In this document: in pieces, positions 18,283-27,753 of the stretch | How positions within the stretch are numbered: position 1 is the stretch's first letter | Layout of the letters: each line of letters begins with the position of its first letter | NCBI RefSeq assembly: GCF_030674635.1 | Contig: NZ_CP089978.1 | Location: 868,001-932,000, forward strand | Direction: 5' to 3' | Length of the DNA: 64,000 nt | From: Moraxella sp. ZY210820 | GTDB taxonomy: Bacteria > Pseudomonadota > Gammaproteobacteria > Pseudomonadales > Moraxellaceae | Notes under the pieces: generated by a model | Database searches by the model: none | What the model was told of the DNA's origin: nothing | The model's input: only the letters and a program-made list of their open reading frames with translations | Translations under genes and position numbers: made by a program

Positions 18283-20430
18283 TTAATATTTAAAACGAAT
18301 GGTTGCATTATAATGAGTTGGGCTACCTTTCATACCATGTTTATTGGGAAACTCATGTAAATATTCCGTATTAGTTAGATTATTGACATTGAGTTGAAAA
18401 CTCATATATTTATTGAGCTCATAATTTGCCATTAAATCCAAAATACCATAGGCTTTTTGACGAATAGTACCTGCATTTTGTCCTGTACTTGCTGCCACAT
18501 TGAGATAGGTTTTATCATACCATTTGTAACTTGCACCTACTTTTAATTGTGGTAAAGCAGGAATAGTATAAGTTCCGCTTAAATGTAGGCTTTGATGTGG
18601 GGTGTATGTGCGAGCATCCCCGCCATTTTTTAAATCTTTCATGTCGAAATGTGTGTAGCCAAATGATGTTGTTAAATAATCATTGATTTGTCCTGTCAAA
18701 CCTATTTCAACGCCTTGTGAGCGTAAATTTGTTGCTTTAACCAATTGGTTTAATGGATTTGCACTATCGCCATCACGCAGTGGATAATTATTTTCTTCAG
18801 TACGGAATAGAGCAAATGTTCCTGTTAAACGCTCATCGAACCAAGTACTTTTGACACCCATTTCATAACTTTTACCTTCTATCGGTTTAATCACTTTACC
18901 AGTGGTTGTATCTGTGCCTGTTTGTGGACGAAAAATTGAGGTATAACTTGCATAAGCGGTATATGCAGGAGTAAAATTATACGTCAAGCCAAAATAGGGT
19001 GATACTTTATTTTCATTATAGGATTGATCTGCTCCATAACTTAGGCCTGTACTTTTTGCTTTAACATAATTTGCCCCTACTAACATTTTTAAATCATCAG
19101 TTAAATGCCAACGACTCGCCAAAAATAATGAGTTAAAACGTTGTTGATAATCTGCACCACTTGATGATGTTGTCGCCCAAATTGGTTCTACAGGTGTCCA
19201 ACTGGCTAAATCAGTTGTCATATGATTTGCTAATGTTCCATTATAACTTTGTTGGAATACTTTTTTGTGGGCATGACGATAGCCTAATGATAATTCATGA
19301 TGACGATTAAATAATGGAATACGACCATGTAAAGTTAAAGCAAATTGCTTTTGTTTTTGATTATCATTAAAATGGCTTGGATAAAGCCATAAACCAGATG
19401 TGTTATCAGCATTGACAGTGCCTGATAAATATAATAATTTTGAGGTGTTATCTATTTTGTTTTGTTCATAATGTGCATTGAGTTTCCAATCTTTTCCAAA
19501 TTTTTGTTCTAAACTGATAAAAGAATTCTGATTTTCTTTATCCCAATACGTCCAACTTGGTGCATAATTATAGCCACGTTGATGATGAATTTGTTGTCCT
19601 ACACTATTGATGAGAGGATTTGCTCCCCAATTATTAGCATTAGGTTTATTTTTAGTTTGCGATACACCAACGGTTAAAAGTGTGTTATCCGTTAAATCAG
19701 CATCGATAATTGCAGATAGACCATTTTTTTCAAGTTGATAACGGTCAAGATAGGATTTTCCATTACTTTGATAGCCCATGATGCGTCCACGTAACTTACC
19801 ATTGGCTATAAGTTTACTTGATAAATCAAGCTCATAACGTTGATTATCCCACGAGCCAACTGTTAGATTTGCTTGCGTTTTTAATTCTGTGGTTGGACGT
19901 TTACGAATAAAATTCACTGTAGCACTTGGATCGCCAAACGCATTATTTAATGCATCTGCTCCTTTGACGACTTCTACACGGTCGTAGAAAAAAGTATCCG
20001 TATTATCTTCATGGTAATTATAACTGGTTTCAGGATAACCAATTCCGTCTTTATTGATATTGGAAATTTCAAAGCCACGTGCCATATAGACAGTACGTTC
20101 AGTTTCTAAATTGCTTGCTGTTACTCCTGCAGTATTTGCTAAAACATCACGGATATTATGTAAACCAAAATCCTGCATTTGTTGATGGCTCATGACGTTA
20201 ATGGTTTGTGGTGTTTCTTTAGCTTGAATGTTGAGTTTACTGGCATTATTATTCTTAACCACATAATTTTTGCTTTGTTCCGATGTTTCGTCATTTATTG
20301 CAGTAACTTCAATGGTTTCTAATTGCTGTACAGGTGTTTCAGTTGCATAAGCATTTGTCATAAAAGCAATTTTGCAAGCTAAAACGATTGCTAATAATTT
20401 AAATCGTGATTTAAGAGTAATGGATTGCAT
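18283..20430 (-). CDS. TonB-dependent siderophore receptor (FhuE/FpvA-like)
   Basis: A 715-residue outer-membrane receptor. A signal peptide occupies about residues 1-29, then a possible TonB box (ETIEVTA), a plug domain from about 60 to 175 (TPQTINVMSH, DRVEVVKGADAL, NFIRKRPT), and a 22-strand barrel ending in the aromatic FKY. The text around NNWGANPL and APSWTYWDKEN recalls ferric-hydroxamate receptors such as FhuE; the ligand is inference. It lies 133 bp downstream of hemP, which has a Fur-type box. The gap carries two hairpins, so the receptor is probably iron-regulated through read-through. Confidence 0.92.
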   Translation of the reverse strand: MQSITLKSRFKLLAIVLACKIAFMTNAYATETPVQQLETIEVTAINDETSEQSKNYVVKNNNASKLNIQAKETPQTINVMSHQQMQDFGLHNIRDVLANTAGVTASNLETERTVYMARGFEISNINKDGIGYPETSYNYHEDNTDTFFYDRVEVVKGADALNNAFGDPSATVNFIRKRPTTELKTQANLTVGSWDNQRYELDLSSKLIANGKLRGRIMGYQSNGKSYLDRYQLEKNGLSAIIDADLTDNTLLTVGVSQTKNKPNANNWGANPLINSVGQQIHHQRGYNYAPSWTYWDKENQNSFISLEQKFGKDWKLNAHYEQNKIDNTSKLLYLSGTVNADNTSGLWLYPSHFNDNQKQKQFALTLHGRIPLFNRHHELSLGYRHAHKKVFQQSYNGTLANHMTTDLASWTPVEPIWATTSSSGADYQQRFNSLFLASRWHLTDDLKMLVGANYVKAKSTGLSYGADQSYNENKVSPYFGLTYNFTPAYTAYASYTSIFRPQTGTDTTTGKVIKPIEGKSYEMGVKSTWFDERLTGTFALFRTEENNYPLRDGDSANPLNQLVKATNLRSQGVEIGLTGQINDYLTTSFGYTHFDMKDLKNGGDARTYTPHQSLHLSGTYTIPALPQLKVGASYKWYDKTYLNVAASTGQNAGTIRQKAYGILDLMANYELNKYMSFQLNVNNLTNTEYLHEFPNKHGMKGSPTHYNATIRFKY

Positions 20431-20469
20431 AAGAATATACCTATTAAAATTTGAATGTTCAACATCAAC

Positions 20470-20499
20470 AAAAAGCCTTGCTGTTCGGCTAGGCTTTTT
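20470..20499 (-). terminator. terminator/attenuator between hemP and the receptor gene
   Basis: Arms AAAAAGCCT (20470-20478) and AGGCTTTTT (20491-20499) form a GC-cored stem followed by T residues on the minus strand. Its place within a likely operon suggests partial termination. Confidence 0.75.
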
Positions 20500-20522
20500 A
20501 CAATGTTCTATTCTGAAAAATA

Positions 20523-20553
20523 GATGATGAGTTGGAGTTGTAAACTCATCATC
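20523..20553 (-). promoter_or_regulatory. 11-bp perfect hairpin just after hemP
   Basis: Arms 20523-20533 and 20543-20553 pair perfectly, 11 bp beyond the hemP stop. It could protect the hemP mRNA 3' end or act with the terminator at 20470. Confidence 0.5.
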
Positions 20554-20563
20554 TTAAACCATT

Positions 20564-20734
20564 TTATTTGGTTAAAATCAAACGATTATTTCGTGTAAGG
20601 CGTAAACGATATTCTTCACCCGCGTGTAAAATGCGAATTTCACGTCCTAATGCAAATAAATTATTTGAATGCAACATTGGCAAAGATTGAGTTTGCTCAA
20701 CAGGGCGATTGAATAGGCTAAATGGTGCGTTCAT
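20564..20734 (-). CDS. hemP: HemP-like hemin-uptake regulator/small protein
   Basis: A 56-residue protein starting MNAPFSLF. I chose ATG 20734 because GGAGAG lies just upstream; a longer frame to 20800 would run through the Fur box. The C-terminal half (GREIRILHAGEEYRLRLTR, then NRLILTK) matches the HemP/HmuP family, small proteins associated with haem or siderophore uptake. It sits directly upstream of the TonB-dependent receptor and behind a Fur-type box, so expression under iron limitation is likely. Confidence 0.88.
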   Translation of the reverse strand: MNAPFSLFNRPVEQTQSLPMLHSNNLFALGREIRILHAGEEYRLRLTRNNRLILTK

Positions 20735-20770
20735 AATTCTCTCCAATAATGAGATTAATTTCGATATATA

Positions 20771-20789
20771 AATGATAATGATTATTGAT
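20771..20789 (-). promoter_or_regulatory. Fur box upstream of hemP
   Basis: The 19 bases AATGATAATGATTATTGAT contain the GATAAT-type hexamer array of Fur boxes. It is 37 bp upstream of the hemP start, which fits Fur repression of hemP and the receptor. Confidence 0.75.
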
Positions 20790-20921
20790 TTATTCGTCAA
20801 TATTGATTATCGAAATTTTATATCAAAATGATTTATTTGTTCAATATTTATTCGATTTAATTTTTATCGCTATCAAAATAAGATAGAATAGCCAAGATGA
20901 ATAATATTAAATTGGGTTGTT

Positions 20922-21386
20922 ATGGCAAAATCTGCTATTTTTGAACAATGTTGTGAAGTCAAAGTAGAACATATTGATGTGTTAGGTCATGTCAATAATG
21001 TGTGCTATATTGCTTGGATGCAAGATATTGCTTTGGCACATAGTGAATATTTGGGCTTAGGTTTAGCTGAATATCAACAATTAAATCATGCGATGGTTGC
21101 TGTGGAACATCATGCACATTATCGTAAACCTTTATTACTTGGACAAAAAGTGATGTTACGCACATGGCTAGCAGATATTAATGCTTTGTATTCATTACGC
21201 CGCTATGTATTTTTTGACCCTGAAAATCATGATGTTTATTTTATGGGGGAAACTAAATGGGCGTGTGTGGAATTAAAAACAGGTAGAGCCAAACGTATGT
21301 CGCCTACCTTTACACAAGCTTATCAGCCATTGTCTGATGATATTAATCCTTATGACTTTCAACAACGCTATACTGACTTAATGTGA
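20922..21386 (+). CDS. acyl-CoA thioesterase, 4HBT/hotdog family
   Basis: A 154-residue single hotdog domain, probably hydrolysing acyl-CoA thioesters. The 4HBT signature is IDVLGHVNNVCYIAWMQD near residues 18-35, with the catalytic Asp position and the HVNN motif, followed by MVAVEHHAHYRKPLLLGQ. It resembles YbgC/FadM-type enzymes; substrate length is unknown. It is followed 6 bp later by tcdA, so the two are co-transcribed. Confidence 0.88.
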   Translation: MAKSAIFEQCCEVKVEHIDVLGHVNNVCYIAWMQDIALAHSEYLGLGLAEYQQLNHAMVAVEHHAHYRKPLLLGQKVMLRTWLADINALYSLRRYVFFDPENHDVYFMGETKWACVELKTGRAKRMSPTFTQAYQPLSDDINPYDFQQRYTDLM

Positions 21387-21392
21387 TATAAA

Positions 21393-22157
21393 ATGAATAT
21401 AGAAAACTTAGAACAAGATGATGTACAACGCCGTTTTGCAGGTGTTAAAAAAATTTATGGTGAATCGGCATTTCGCAAGTTTCAGTCTGCTCATGTGATG
21501 GTGATTGGTGTTGGTGGTGTTGGTAGTTGGGCAGTAGAAGCATTAGCTCGTTCAGGTGTGGGTTGTTTAACATTGATAGATATGGATGTTTTAGCGAGTT
21601 CAAATATCAATCGTCAGTTACCTGCTTTAACTTCAACTTTGGGACAAGAAAAAATTGCAGTGATGGCACAACGTTGTTTAGAAATTAATCCAAATATTCA
21701 ATTACATTTGGTTGATGATTTTTTATCGGCGGATAATGTCGAGACATTATTAGCAAATAAACCAGATGTGATATTGGATTGTATTGATGATGTGAAAGCA
21801 AAATTAGCGTTAATTCTATATTGTCGTTTTCATAAAATTCCGCTTATTGTATCTGGTGGGGCAGGCGGGAAATATGACCCAAGTCAAATCCGTGTAGCTG
21901 ATTTGGCACGAACGGAGCAAGACCCCATGTTAGCAAAATTACGCAATCAATTACGTCGTAAAGGTATTTGTAAAAATGTCAAAGAAAAATTTGGCTTAAC
22001 CTGTATTTATTCTCAAGAACAGCCTAAATTAGCAGAAAATAGTTGTGCTGCTTCAGGTTTACATTGTGGGGGATATGGCTCAGCGGTAGCGGTTACATCA
22101 ACCTTTGCCATGTTTGCTGTGGCGGAAACTTTGAAAAAACTACAAAAAAGAAAGTGA
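21393..22157 (+). CDS. tcdA: tRNA threonylcarbamoyladenosine dehydratase
   Basis: TcdA (CsdL/YgdL) is an E1-like ATP-dependent enzyme that cyclises t6A37 of tRNA to ct6A. The 254-residue protein has the Rossmann motif [19 protein letters not shown] near residues 36-54, then [11 protein letters not shown] (Arg/Asn/Arg adenylation residues), [10 protein letters not shown], and [13 protein letters not shown], which is characteristic of this subfamily. A second E1-like gene (moeB-like) lies at 39.2 kb. Confidence 0.93.
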   Translation: MNIENLEQDDVQRRFAGVKKIYGESAFRKFQSAHVMVIGVGGVGSWAVEALARSGVGCLTLIDMDVLASSNINRQLPALTSTLGQEKIAVMAQRCLEINPNIQLHLVDDFLSADNVETLLANKPDVILDCIDDVKAKLALILYCRFHKIPLIVSGGAGGKYDPSQIRVADLARTEQDPMLAKLRNQLRRKGICKNVKEKFGLTCIYSQEQPKLAENSCAASGLHCGGYGSAVAVTSTFAMFAVAETLKKLQKRK

Positions 22158-22215
22158 ACTCTGTCGCAAAATTTGTTATACTCAGAGTTATCCACATTTT
22201 AATGTTAAAATTGCT

Positions 22216-23025
22216 ATGAAACATATTTTTTTAAATTCAAAATTACAAAAAATGATGTTAGTGCCTGCGATGTTGCTATCATCAACTGCGTTTGCAGGGA
22301 CGATGTATATTTATGAAACCAACGGTACAACGCTTTTGACCAATAAAAAAGTCGCGGGGGCAAAAGCTATTCAGGTTACGCATTATCCTGAAAGTAATAT
22401 TCATAGCTATAATAACTGGGGTAAAACTGAAGCGTCCGTTTTGCCAAGTTATAGCCGTAATAGAAATGCTTATGATGCAATTATTCGTCAAGCAGCACAA
22501 CAATATGGTGTACCTGAAGGATTAATTAAAGCCATTATGCATACCGAATCTGGTTTTAATCCCAATGCTCGCTCACCTGTTGGAGCTCAAGGTTTAATGC
22601 AATTAATGCCTGCAACGGCTCGTGGTTTAAATGTAGCAAATGCTTGGGATCCTTACCAAAATATTATGGGTGGGGCAAAGTATATTAGTCAAATGATGCG
22701 ACGTTATAATGGCAATTGGACGAAAGCGATTGCAGCGTATAATGCGGGGCCGGGTAATGTGGATAAATATGGCGGTATTCCACCATTTCGTGAAACACAG
22801 GATTATGTACGCCGTGTGATGAGTCGTTATAATAACTTGTATGCAGGTGGCTTAGGTGGTAGTAGTAATGGTGGAGTAACACAAGTGAGTTATAGCCAAA
22901 GTAGTAATGTAGGTCAAACATCACAAATTTCTTATACAAATAATACTTTTACTAATGTGCCACCAAAACCACCTGTTAAAATTATTACTTTAGCAGAAGG
23001 TCATTTTACAGATCGGCAACCGTAA
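22216..23025 (+). CDS. periplasmic lytic transglycosylase (SLT family 1)
   Basis: A 269-residue protein with signal peptide [20 protein letters not shown] ending near residue 27. A GH23 domain follows at about residues 85-200: HTESGFNP with catalytic Glu111, [13 protein letters not shown], and [15 protein letters not shown]. It cleaves peptidoglycan to 1,6-anhydro-muropeptides. A Ser/Asn/Gly-rich tail ([10 protein letters not shown]) follows. A DnaA-box-like 9-mer lies at 22188-22196 just upstream. The gene may share the thioesterase-tcdA transcript or have its own promoter. Confidence 0.93.
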   Translation: MKHIFLNSKLQKMMLVPAMLLSSTAFAGTMYIYETNGTTLLTNKKVAGAKAIQVTHYPESNIHSYNNWGKTEASVLPSYSRNRNAYDAIIRQAAQQYGVPEGLIKAIMHTESGFNPNARSPVGAQGLMQLMPATARGLNVANAWDPYQNIMGGAKYISQMMRRYNGNWTKAIAAYNAGPGNVDKYGGIPPFRETQDYVRRVMSRYNNLYAGGLGGSSNGGVTQVSYSQSSNVGQTSQISYTNNTFTNVPPKPPVKIITLAEGHFTDRQP

Positions 23026-23100
23026 GGTATGAGACTAAATGCCAGTCTCAACTTAAATTGATAGGTAGAAATTTTAAAATTCTTTTGATATTGTTTAATG

Positions 23101-23158
23101 TGAATTCGGTTATTATTGCTTATCTTATTTTAAGATGTGAGTGAATAAACCGAATTCA
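23101..23158. terminator. long nested inverted repeat between convergent genes
   Basis: Outer arms TGAATTCGGTT (23101-23111) and AACCGAATTCA (23148-23158) pair perfectly, and an inner ATCTTA/TAAGAT stem sits between them. A smaller hairpin at 23029-23048 precedes it. It lies between the convergent transglycosylase and ypjD and probably terminates both. Confidence 0.6.
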
Positions 23159-23180
23159 AGTCTTATTCAAGTATTTTGTT

Positions 23181-23981
23181 TTATCTTCCTAGAATCATTT
23201 CTAAAACAAATTTACTGCCAATAAAACCTAAAGCTAATAGTGCAAAACCAATAATAGTAAAGTGAATAGCTTTTTTACCACGCCAGCCCCAATAGTAATG
23301 TCCGATAAGTAAAGTACCATAAACAATCCATGAAACAATACTAAAGAATGTTTTATGTGCAACGTGTTGTCCTAAAATATCTTCAACAGTTAATAGACCA
23401 ACTGCCAAAGCCAAAGTAAGCGTAGCAAAACCTGTGATAATTAAATCAAATAATAAACGTTCCATCGTTTGTACAGAAGGTAAGAGATTGACCCATAAAC
23501 GTTTTTGTTTTTTCTTGAGTTCTCGGTTTTGTATCCACATTAATAGGGCGTGAATGGTTGCCATTAATAAAACGGCATAGGCGGAAAGAGATAAAATAAT
23601 ATGAATGTCTAAACCAAAAGATTGTTGTTGAATGAGTTGTGTGGGAGGGCTAAAACTTGCTCCAATCACTAAACCAAACATCGCAACAGGGATACCTAGT
23701 AAATTGAGAGCTAAAACAGGACGATAGCAACTAAAACCTATACTCAATAACAGCATTAATGCTGATGTAAATGAAATGACATTTGAAATATCATAATTAA
23801 TACCTGCAGGCGTGAGCATATGTTGATAGAGTAATGTACCATGCAAACCTAAACCTAAACTAAATAACAGACCTAACAACCATAAATTGGGTTGTGTTTT
23901 TGCCATCAAATGAATAAATAAATACCAAAACGCAGCGGCGTAAGCTGTAAGAGCAAGTATGGTATAGATAAAGTCAAACAT
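23181..23981 (-). CDS. ypjD: cytochrome c assembly-family membrane protein (YpjD-like)
   Basis: A 266-residue polytopic protein with about eight hydrophobic segments. The CcsA/CcmC-superfamily pattern is seen in GLDIHIILSLSAYAVLLM and in LTVEDILGQHVAHKTFFSIVSW, containing the conserved His residues. It lies divergent from ffh, the position of ypjD in E. coli and of the related gene in many proteobacteria. A role in haem handling is inferred from the superfamily; YpjD itself has no firm function known to me. Confidence 0.85.
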   Translation of the reverse strand: MFDFIYTILALTAYAAAFWYLFIHLMAKTQPNLWLLGLLFSLGLGLHGTLLYQHMLTPAGINYDISNVISFTSALMLLLSIGFSCYRPVLALNLLGIPVAMFGLVIGASFSPPTQLIQQQSFGLDIHIILSLSAYAVLLMATIHALLMWIQNRELKKKQKRLWVNLLPSVQTMERLLFDLIITGFATLTLALAVGLLTVEDILGQHVAHKTFFSIVSWIVYGTLLIGHYYWGWRGKKAIHFTIIGFALLALGFIGSKFVLEMILGR

Positions 23982-24154
23982 TATTTTATAAGCCTAAATA
24001 AGTTTATGATTTAGATTTGGTGTATAATTTACCTTATTTTAGCGAACAATTTAGCAAAAAATGAGAAAAAAATTGTTTTTTAGATTGTTTTTTGAACAAA
24101 CTCGATAGATTTTTTACTTTAATGGCTCAATATCTTTTAAAATAATAGCATATA

Positions 24155-24224
24155 GACAACAAGGTCAATGTTGTCATTAATTTTGTGTGATAAGTCTAAC
24201 ATGACTTGTAAGTTAGATATCACA
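24155..24224 (+). promoter_or_regulatory. two hairpins in the ffh leader
   Basis: The first stem is GACAACA (24155-24161) with 24169-24175. The second pairs TGTGATA..TCTAAC (24186-24200) with 24212-24224, leaving a 2-nt bulge. Both lie 47-116 bp upstream of the ffh ATG. They may be leader structures or operators; no T-run follows. Confidence 0.35.
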
Positions 24225-24270
24225 TGATGATATGGCGAATTGACCTATATTATTGTAATTGGATTTTACC

Positions 24271-25692
24271 ATGTTTGATACTTTAACAGAACGACTCTCA
24301 TCGAGTTTAAAAAATATTACTGGCTCAGGTCAGCTGACAGAAGATAATATTAAAGACACACTACGTGAAGTACGAATGGCTTTATTAGAAGCCGATGTTG
24401 CTTTACCTGTAGCTCGTGATTTTATTGCCAAAGTAAAAGAAGAAGCATTAGGACAAGAGGTTTTAACGCAACTTTCACCCGCACAAGCTTTTGTAAAAAT
24501 TGTTTATGATGAACTCACCAAAATGATGGGTGAGGCAAATGAAAGTTTAGATTTAAATGCTAAACCACCTGTGATTATTTTATTAGCAGGTTTACAAGGT
24601 GCAGGTAAAACGACTACTGCTGCAAAATTAGCCGCTTTCTTGAAAGAACGCCAAAAGAAAAAAGTAGCGATGGTATCTGCAGACGTTTATCGTCCAGCGG
24701 CGATTAAGCAGTTACAAACGGTTGCAGGTGAAGTGGGTGCGACTTTTATTGAGTCTGATGTCAATGAAAAACCTGTTGATATTGCATTGCGTGCGATTGA
24801 AAAAGCAAAAATCCAATTTGCAGATGTGTTAATTGTCGATACAGCAGGTCGTTTACACGTCGATGAAGACATGATGGATGAAATTAAAGCAGTTCATGCT
24901 GCAATTCAGCCAACAGAAACATTATTTGTTGTAGACTCAATGACAGGTCAAGATGCTGCGAATACAGCTAAAGCCTTCAATGATGCTTTACCATTAACAG
25001 GTGTAATTTTAACTAAAACGGATGGTGATGCACGTGGTGGTGCTGCATTATCTGTGCGTGCGATTACAGGTAAGCCAATTAAATTCTTGGGTATGGGGGA
25101 AAAACTTGATGCCTTAGAACCATTCCACCCTGAGCGTGTGGCACAACGTATTTTAGGTATGGGGGACGTTTTATCTTTAGTAGAAGAAGTAGAACGTAAA
25201 ATCGATAAAGAAAATGCCGAAAAAATGGCGAAAAAATTGCAAAAAGGCGGTTCTTTCACGTTAGAAGATATGCTGATGCAGTTTGACCAAATGAACCGTA
25301 TGGGCGGTATGATGGGTTTATTAGATAAAATCCCTGGTATGTCTAGTGCAGGTATGCGTGAAGCAGTAGAGCAAGCAAATCCAGAAAAGCAAATTGGTAA
25401 GATGAAAGCGATTATTTATTCGATGACAATTAAAGAACGCCGTAATCCAGATATTATCAACAATAGCCGTAAAAAACGTATTGCTAAAGGCTGTGGTATG
25501 GAAGTATCTGAAGTCAATAAATTGTTGAAACAGCATGAGCAAATGGCGAAGATGATGAAAAAATTATCAAATCCTGCAGGTATTAGCAAAATGTTACGTT
25601 CTTTAGGCGATTTACAAAAACGTTTCTCTGGTGCAGGGCAAAGTATGGGACCATTATTTGGTAATCCAAACCAAAATAATGAACAGAAATAA
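24271..25692 (+). CDS. ffh: signal recognition particle protein Ffh
   Basis: Ffh with 4.5S RNA targets nascent membrane proteins to FtsY/SecYEG. The protein has 473 residues from ATG 24271 (MFDTLTERLSSSL, matching E. coli Ffh); an in-frame TTG at 24259 would add four residues and is less likely. The NG domain has GLQGAGKTTT near residue 109, DTAGRL and TKTDGDARGG. The M domain is methionine-rich (MNRMGGMMGLLDKIPGM) and contains the RNA-binding SRKKRIAKGCG segment near residue 398. No 4.5S RNA gene is seen nearby. Confidence 0.97.
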   Translation: MFDTLTERLSSSLKNITGSGQLTEDNIKDTLREVRMALLEADVALPVARDFIAKVKEEALGQEVLTQLSPAQAFVKIVYDELTKMMGEANESLDLNAKPPVIILLAGLQGAGKTTTAAKLAAFLKERQKKKVAMVSADVYRPAAIKQLQTVAGEVGATFIESDVNEKPVDIALRAIEKAKIQFADVLIVDTAGRLHVDEDMMDEIKAVHAAIQPTETLFVVDSMTGQDAANTAKAFNDALPLTGVILTKTDGDARGGAALSVRAITGKPIKFLGMGEKLDALEPFHPERVAQRILGMGDVLSLVEEVERKIDKENAEKMAKKLQKGGSFTLEDMLMQFDQMNRMGGMMGLLDKIPGMSSAGMREAVEQANPEKQIGKMKAIIYSMTIKERRNPDIINNSRKKRIAKGCGMEVSEVNKLLKQHEQMAKMMKKLSNPAGISKMLRSLGDLQKRFSGAGQSMGPLFGNPNQNNEQK

Positions 25693-25702
25693 GTCGGTTT
25701 AT

Positions 25703-25739
25703 AAAAAAGGATAAGTGATGAATTCATTTATCCTTTTTT
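25703..25739 (+). terminator. terminator of ffh
   Basis: Perfect 12-bp stem AAAAAAGGATAA (25703-25714) with 25728-25739, ending in six T residues. Confidence 0.9.
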
Positions 25740-25754
25740 AAATGGAAGTGATTA

Positions 25755-26606
25755 ATGCAAAAATCCAAGAAAATTATTATCAGTGTGGTTACGCTTATAT
25801 TATTGATTGTTTTTTATCTATTTGCCACAAGTGAACGTATTAAAATTCAACATCATCATTATCAAAAAAATGATTTTCCTCAGCTTAAAATGCAACAATC
25901 ATCATTAAAAATAGCATTGATTACAGATTTACACAGTTGTTTTTATGGTGAAAATCAGCATGAAATTATGGATATTTTAAAAGCTGAGCAACCAGATATT
26001 ATTTTATTGGGTGGCGATATTTATGATGATGTGTTAAGTCAAGATAATACTGATATTTTATTAAGTCAATTTAAACAATTAAAAGCCAAAAATCAAGTGT
26101 ATTATGTCAATGGCAATCATGAATTATGGATGCCAAAGCACGATTATTTACAAGTTGAACAAAAAATTCGTGATTATGGGATTCATATTTTGCATGGCAT
26201 AGGAGCGAATATTCCACAAACGAATATTATGGTTTATGGTGTAGCAGACCCTGTGAGTGGGGAATTTGCACAACAATTAAAGCAAGTTGGACAGCAAGCA
26301 CAAACGACAAATTTTAATATTTTATTAAGCCATCGTCCTGAACATATTCACGATTATTTACAATATCCGTTTGATATGATGTTTGCTGGTCATGCACATG
26401 GCGGACAATGGCGTATTCCTAAATTAATTAATGGTATATTTGCACCTAATCAAGGTTTTTTACCACAATATGCAGGTGGAGAATATGTATTTGGGCAGAA
26501 AAAGTTTATTGTTAGTCGTGGATTAGCAAGAGAATCAACACGCTATATTCCACGTATTTTTAATCGCCCTGAAATTATTTTTATTGAATTAAACGCTAAA
26601 TCATAG
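25755..26606 (+). CDS. membrane-anchored metallophosphoesterase (YkuE/YaeI-like)
   Basis: A 283-residue calcineurin-like phosphoesterase with an N-terminal membrane anchor (residues about 5-24). All the metal motifs are present in order: ITDLH near 56-60, GGDIYDD, GNHELW near 123, LSHRPEH, and GHAHGGQW near 214. This pattern (D-x-H, GD, GNHE, H, GHxHGGQ) is that of YkuE/YaeI enzymes, some of which act on lipid-linked phosphates such as UDP-diacylglucosamine. Substrate here is unknown. It follows the ffh terminator and is probably separate. Confidence 0.88.
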   Translation: MQKSKKIIISVVTLILLIVFYLFATSERIKIQHHHYQKNDFPQLKMQQSSLKIALITDLHSCFYGENQHEIMDILKAEQPDIILLGGDIYDDVLSQDNTDILLSQFKQLKAKNQVYYVNGNHELWMPKHDYLQVEQKIRDYGIHILHGIGANIPQTNIMVYGVADPVSGEFAQQLKQVGQQAQTTNFNILLSHRPEHIHDYLQYPFDMMFAGHAHGGQWRIPKLINGIFAPNQGFLPQYAGGEYVFGQKKFIVSRGLARESTRYIPRIFNRPEIIFIELNAKS

Positions 26607-26725
26607 GGTTGAGTGATGTGGGTATAATCATGATTTTTGTATAGGAACTGATATTTTACATGGCAATTAAGTCTTGTTTGAGTTATTATAGTTTTAATCA
26701 TGACAATAACAGAAGGTAAATACAA

Positions 26726-27739
26726 ATGATTTTAATTACAGGTGGCTTAGGCTATATCGGTTCACATCTTGCATTACAACTTATGGCTCAAGGTCAGCCA
26801 ATTTTATTGGTTGATAATTTATCCAATACTAATATTCAAGTTTTAGAACGATTAGAATATATTACGCAAATGTATGTGCCATTTATTAAATTAGATGTAC
26901 GTAATACACCTGCATTAAATAAAGTATTTGAGCAATATCCAATTCAAGCAGTAGTACATTGTGCAGGTTTTAAATCGGTAAGTGAGTCAAAACAAAAACC
27001 TTTAGAATATTATAATGATAATTTAAATTGTATCATGAGTTTATTGCGTGCTATGCAACGTGCTAATGTGCGTAATTTGGTCCATATTTCAAGTCTGATG
27101 GTGTACAATCAATCATCAGCAGAGCTTGATGAAAAAATGGAATTTAACACACAACATCAAAACCCTTATGTACGCTCTTTACAAATGATTGAACAAATTA
27201 TTAAAGATGCTTATCTGAGCGACCCTGAATGGAATATTGCAGTTTTACGTATGTCAAATATTGCAGGTGCATACCCAAATGGTTTATTGGGCGAGTTAAT
27301 TCCAGCATTACCTAAAAATATTATTTCACTGGCTATGCAAGTCGCAGGGCGACAACGTGAAACTTTAGAATTACATCATTATGGCACAGAAAATCCAGAA
27401 GGAACAGTGGAGCGACATTTTTTACATGTGATGGATGCGTGTGATGCGGTTGTAAAAGCACTTATTTGGCTCACTCGCCGTGAGCAAGGTTATGATTGTT
27501 TTAATGTATCAGGTTATGAAGCGATTCATATGCACAAAGTGGTCAATGAAATTTCTCGTATTACACAACGTCCAATTCCAACGGTAGAAATTAAAACACC
27601 TGATCGTGATACTTTACTACAAATTGGTGCTAAGAATATTAAAGCACATTGCACTTTACAATGGCGTGCGACTCGTTCATTTCATCAAATGTTGGAAGAC
27701 CAGTGGCGTTTTTATGAAGGTATTTTAAAATTTCAATAA
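26726..27739 (+). CDS. GalE-like NAD-dependent epimerase homologue lacking catalytic Lys
   Basis: A 337-residue short-chain dehydrogenase-fold protein aligned along its whole length with UDP-glucose 4-epimerase. The NAD motif GGLGYIGSHL is at residues 6-15, and DVRN, then SSLMVYN with Ser123 (E. coli Ser124), follow. Tyr148 (E. coli Tyr149) is kept, but the YxxxK Lys is Leu152 (YVRSL, codon TTA at 27179-27181). The late PDRDTLLQIG differs from the usual PGDVAECYA text. Epimerase activity is therefore doubtful. The start is supported by an AAGG site. It lies upstream of the MBOAT gene, separated by a terminator. Confidence 0.85.
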   Translation: MILITGGLGYIGSHLALQLMAQGQPILLVDNLSNTNIQVLERLEYITQMYVPFIKLDVRNTPALNKVFEQYPIQAVVHCAGFKSVSESKQKPLEYYNDNLNCIMSLLRAMQRANVRNLVHISSLMVYNQSSAELDEKMEFNTQHQNPYVRSLQMIEQIIKDAYLSDPEWNIAVLRMSNIAGAYPNGLLGELIPALPKNIISLAMQVAGRQRETLELHHYGTENPEGTVERHFLHVMDACDAVVKALIWLTRREQGYDCFNVSGYEAIHMHKVVNEISRITQRPIPTVEIKTPDRDTLLQIGAKNIKAHCTLQWRATRSFHQMLEDQWRFYEGILKFQ

Positions 27740-27753
27740 AGCATATATCAGAT

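Noticed and set aside
21393..22157. Two E1-like genes (tcdA, moeB-like) as part of a ubiquitin-like defence system
   Set aside because: They are 17 kb apart, each matches a housekeeping subfamily, and no E2, JAB or cyclase gene is adjacent.
24259..24270. TTG start for ffh at 24259
   Set aside because: ATG 24271 gives MFDTLTERLS, matching the Ffh N-terminus.
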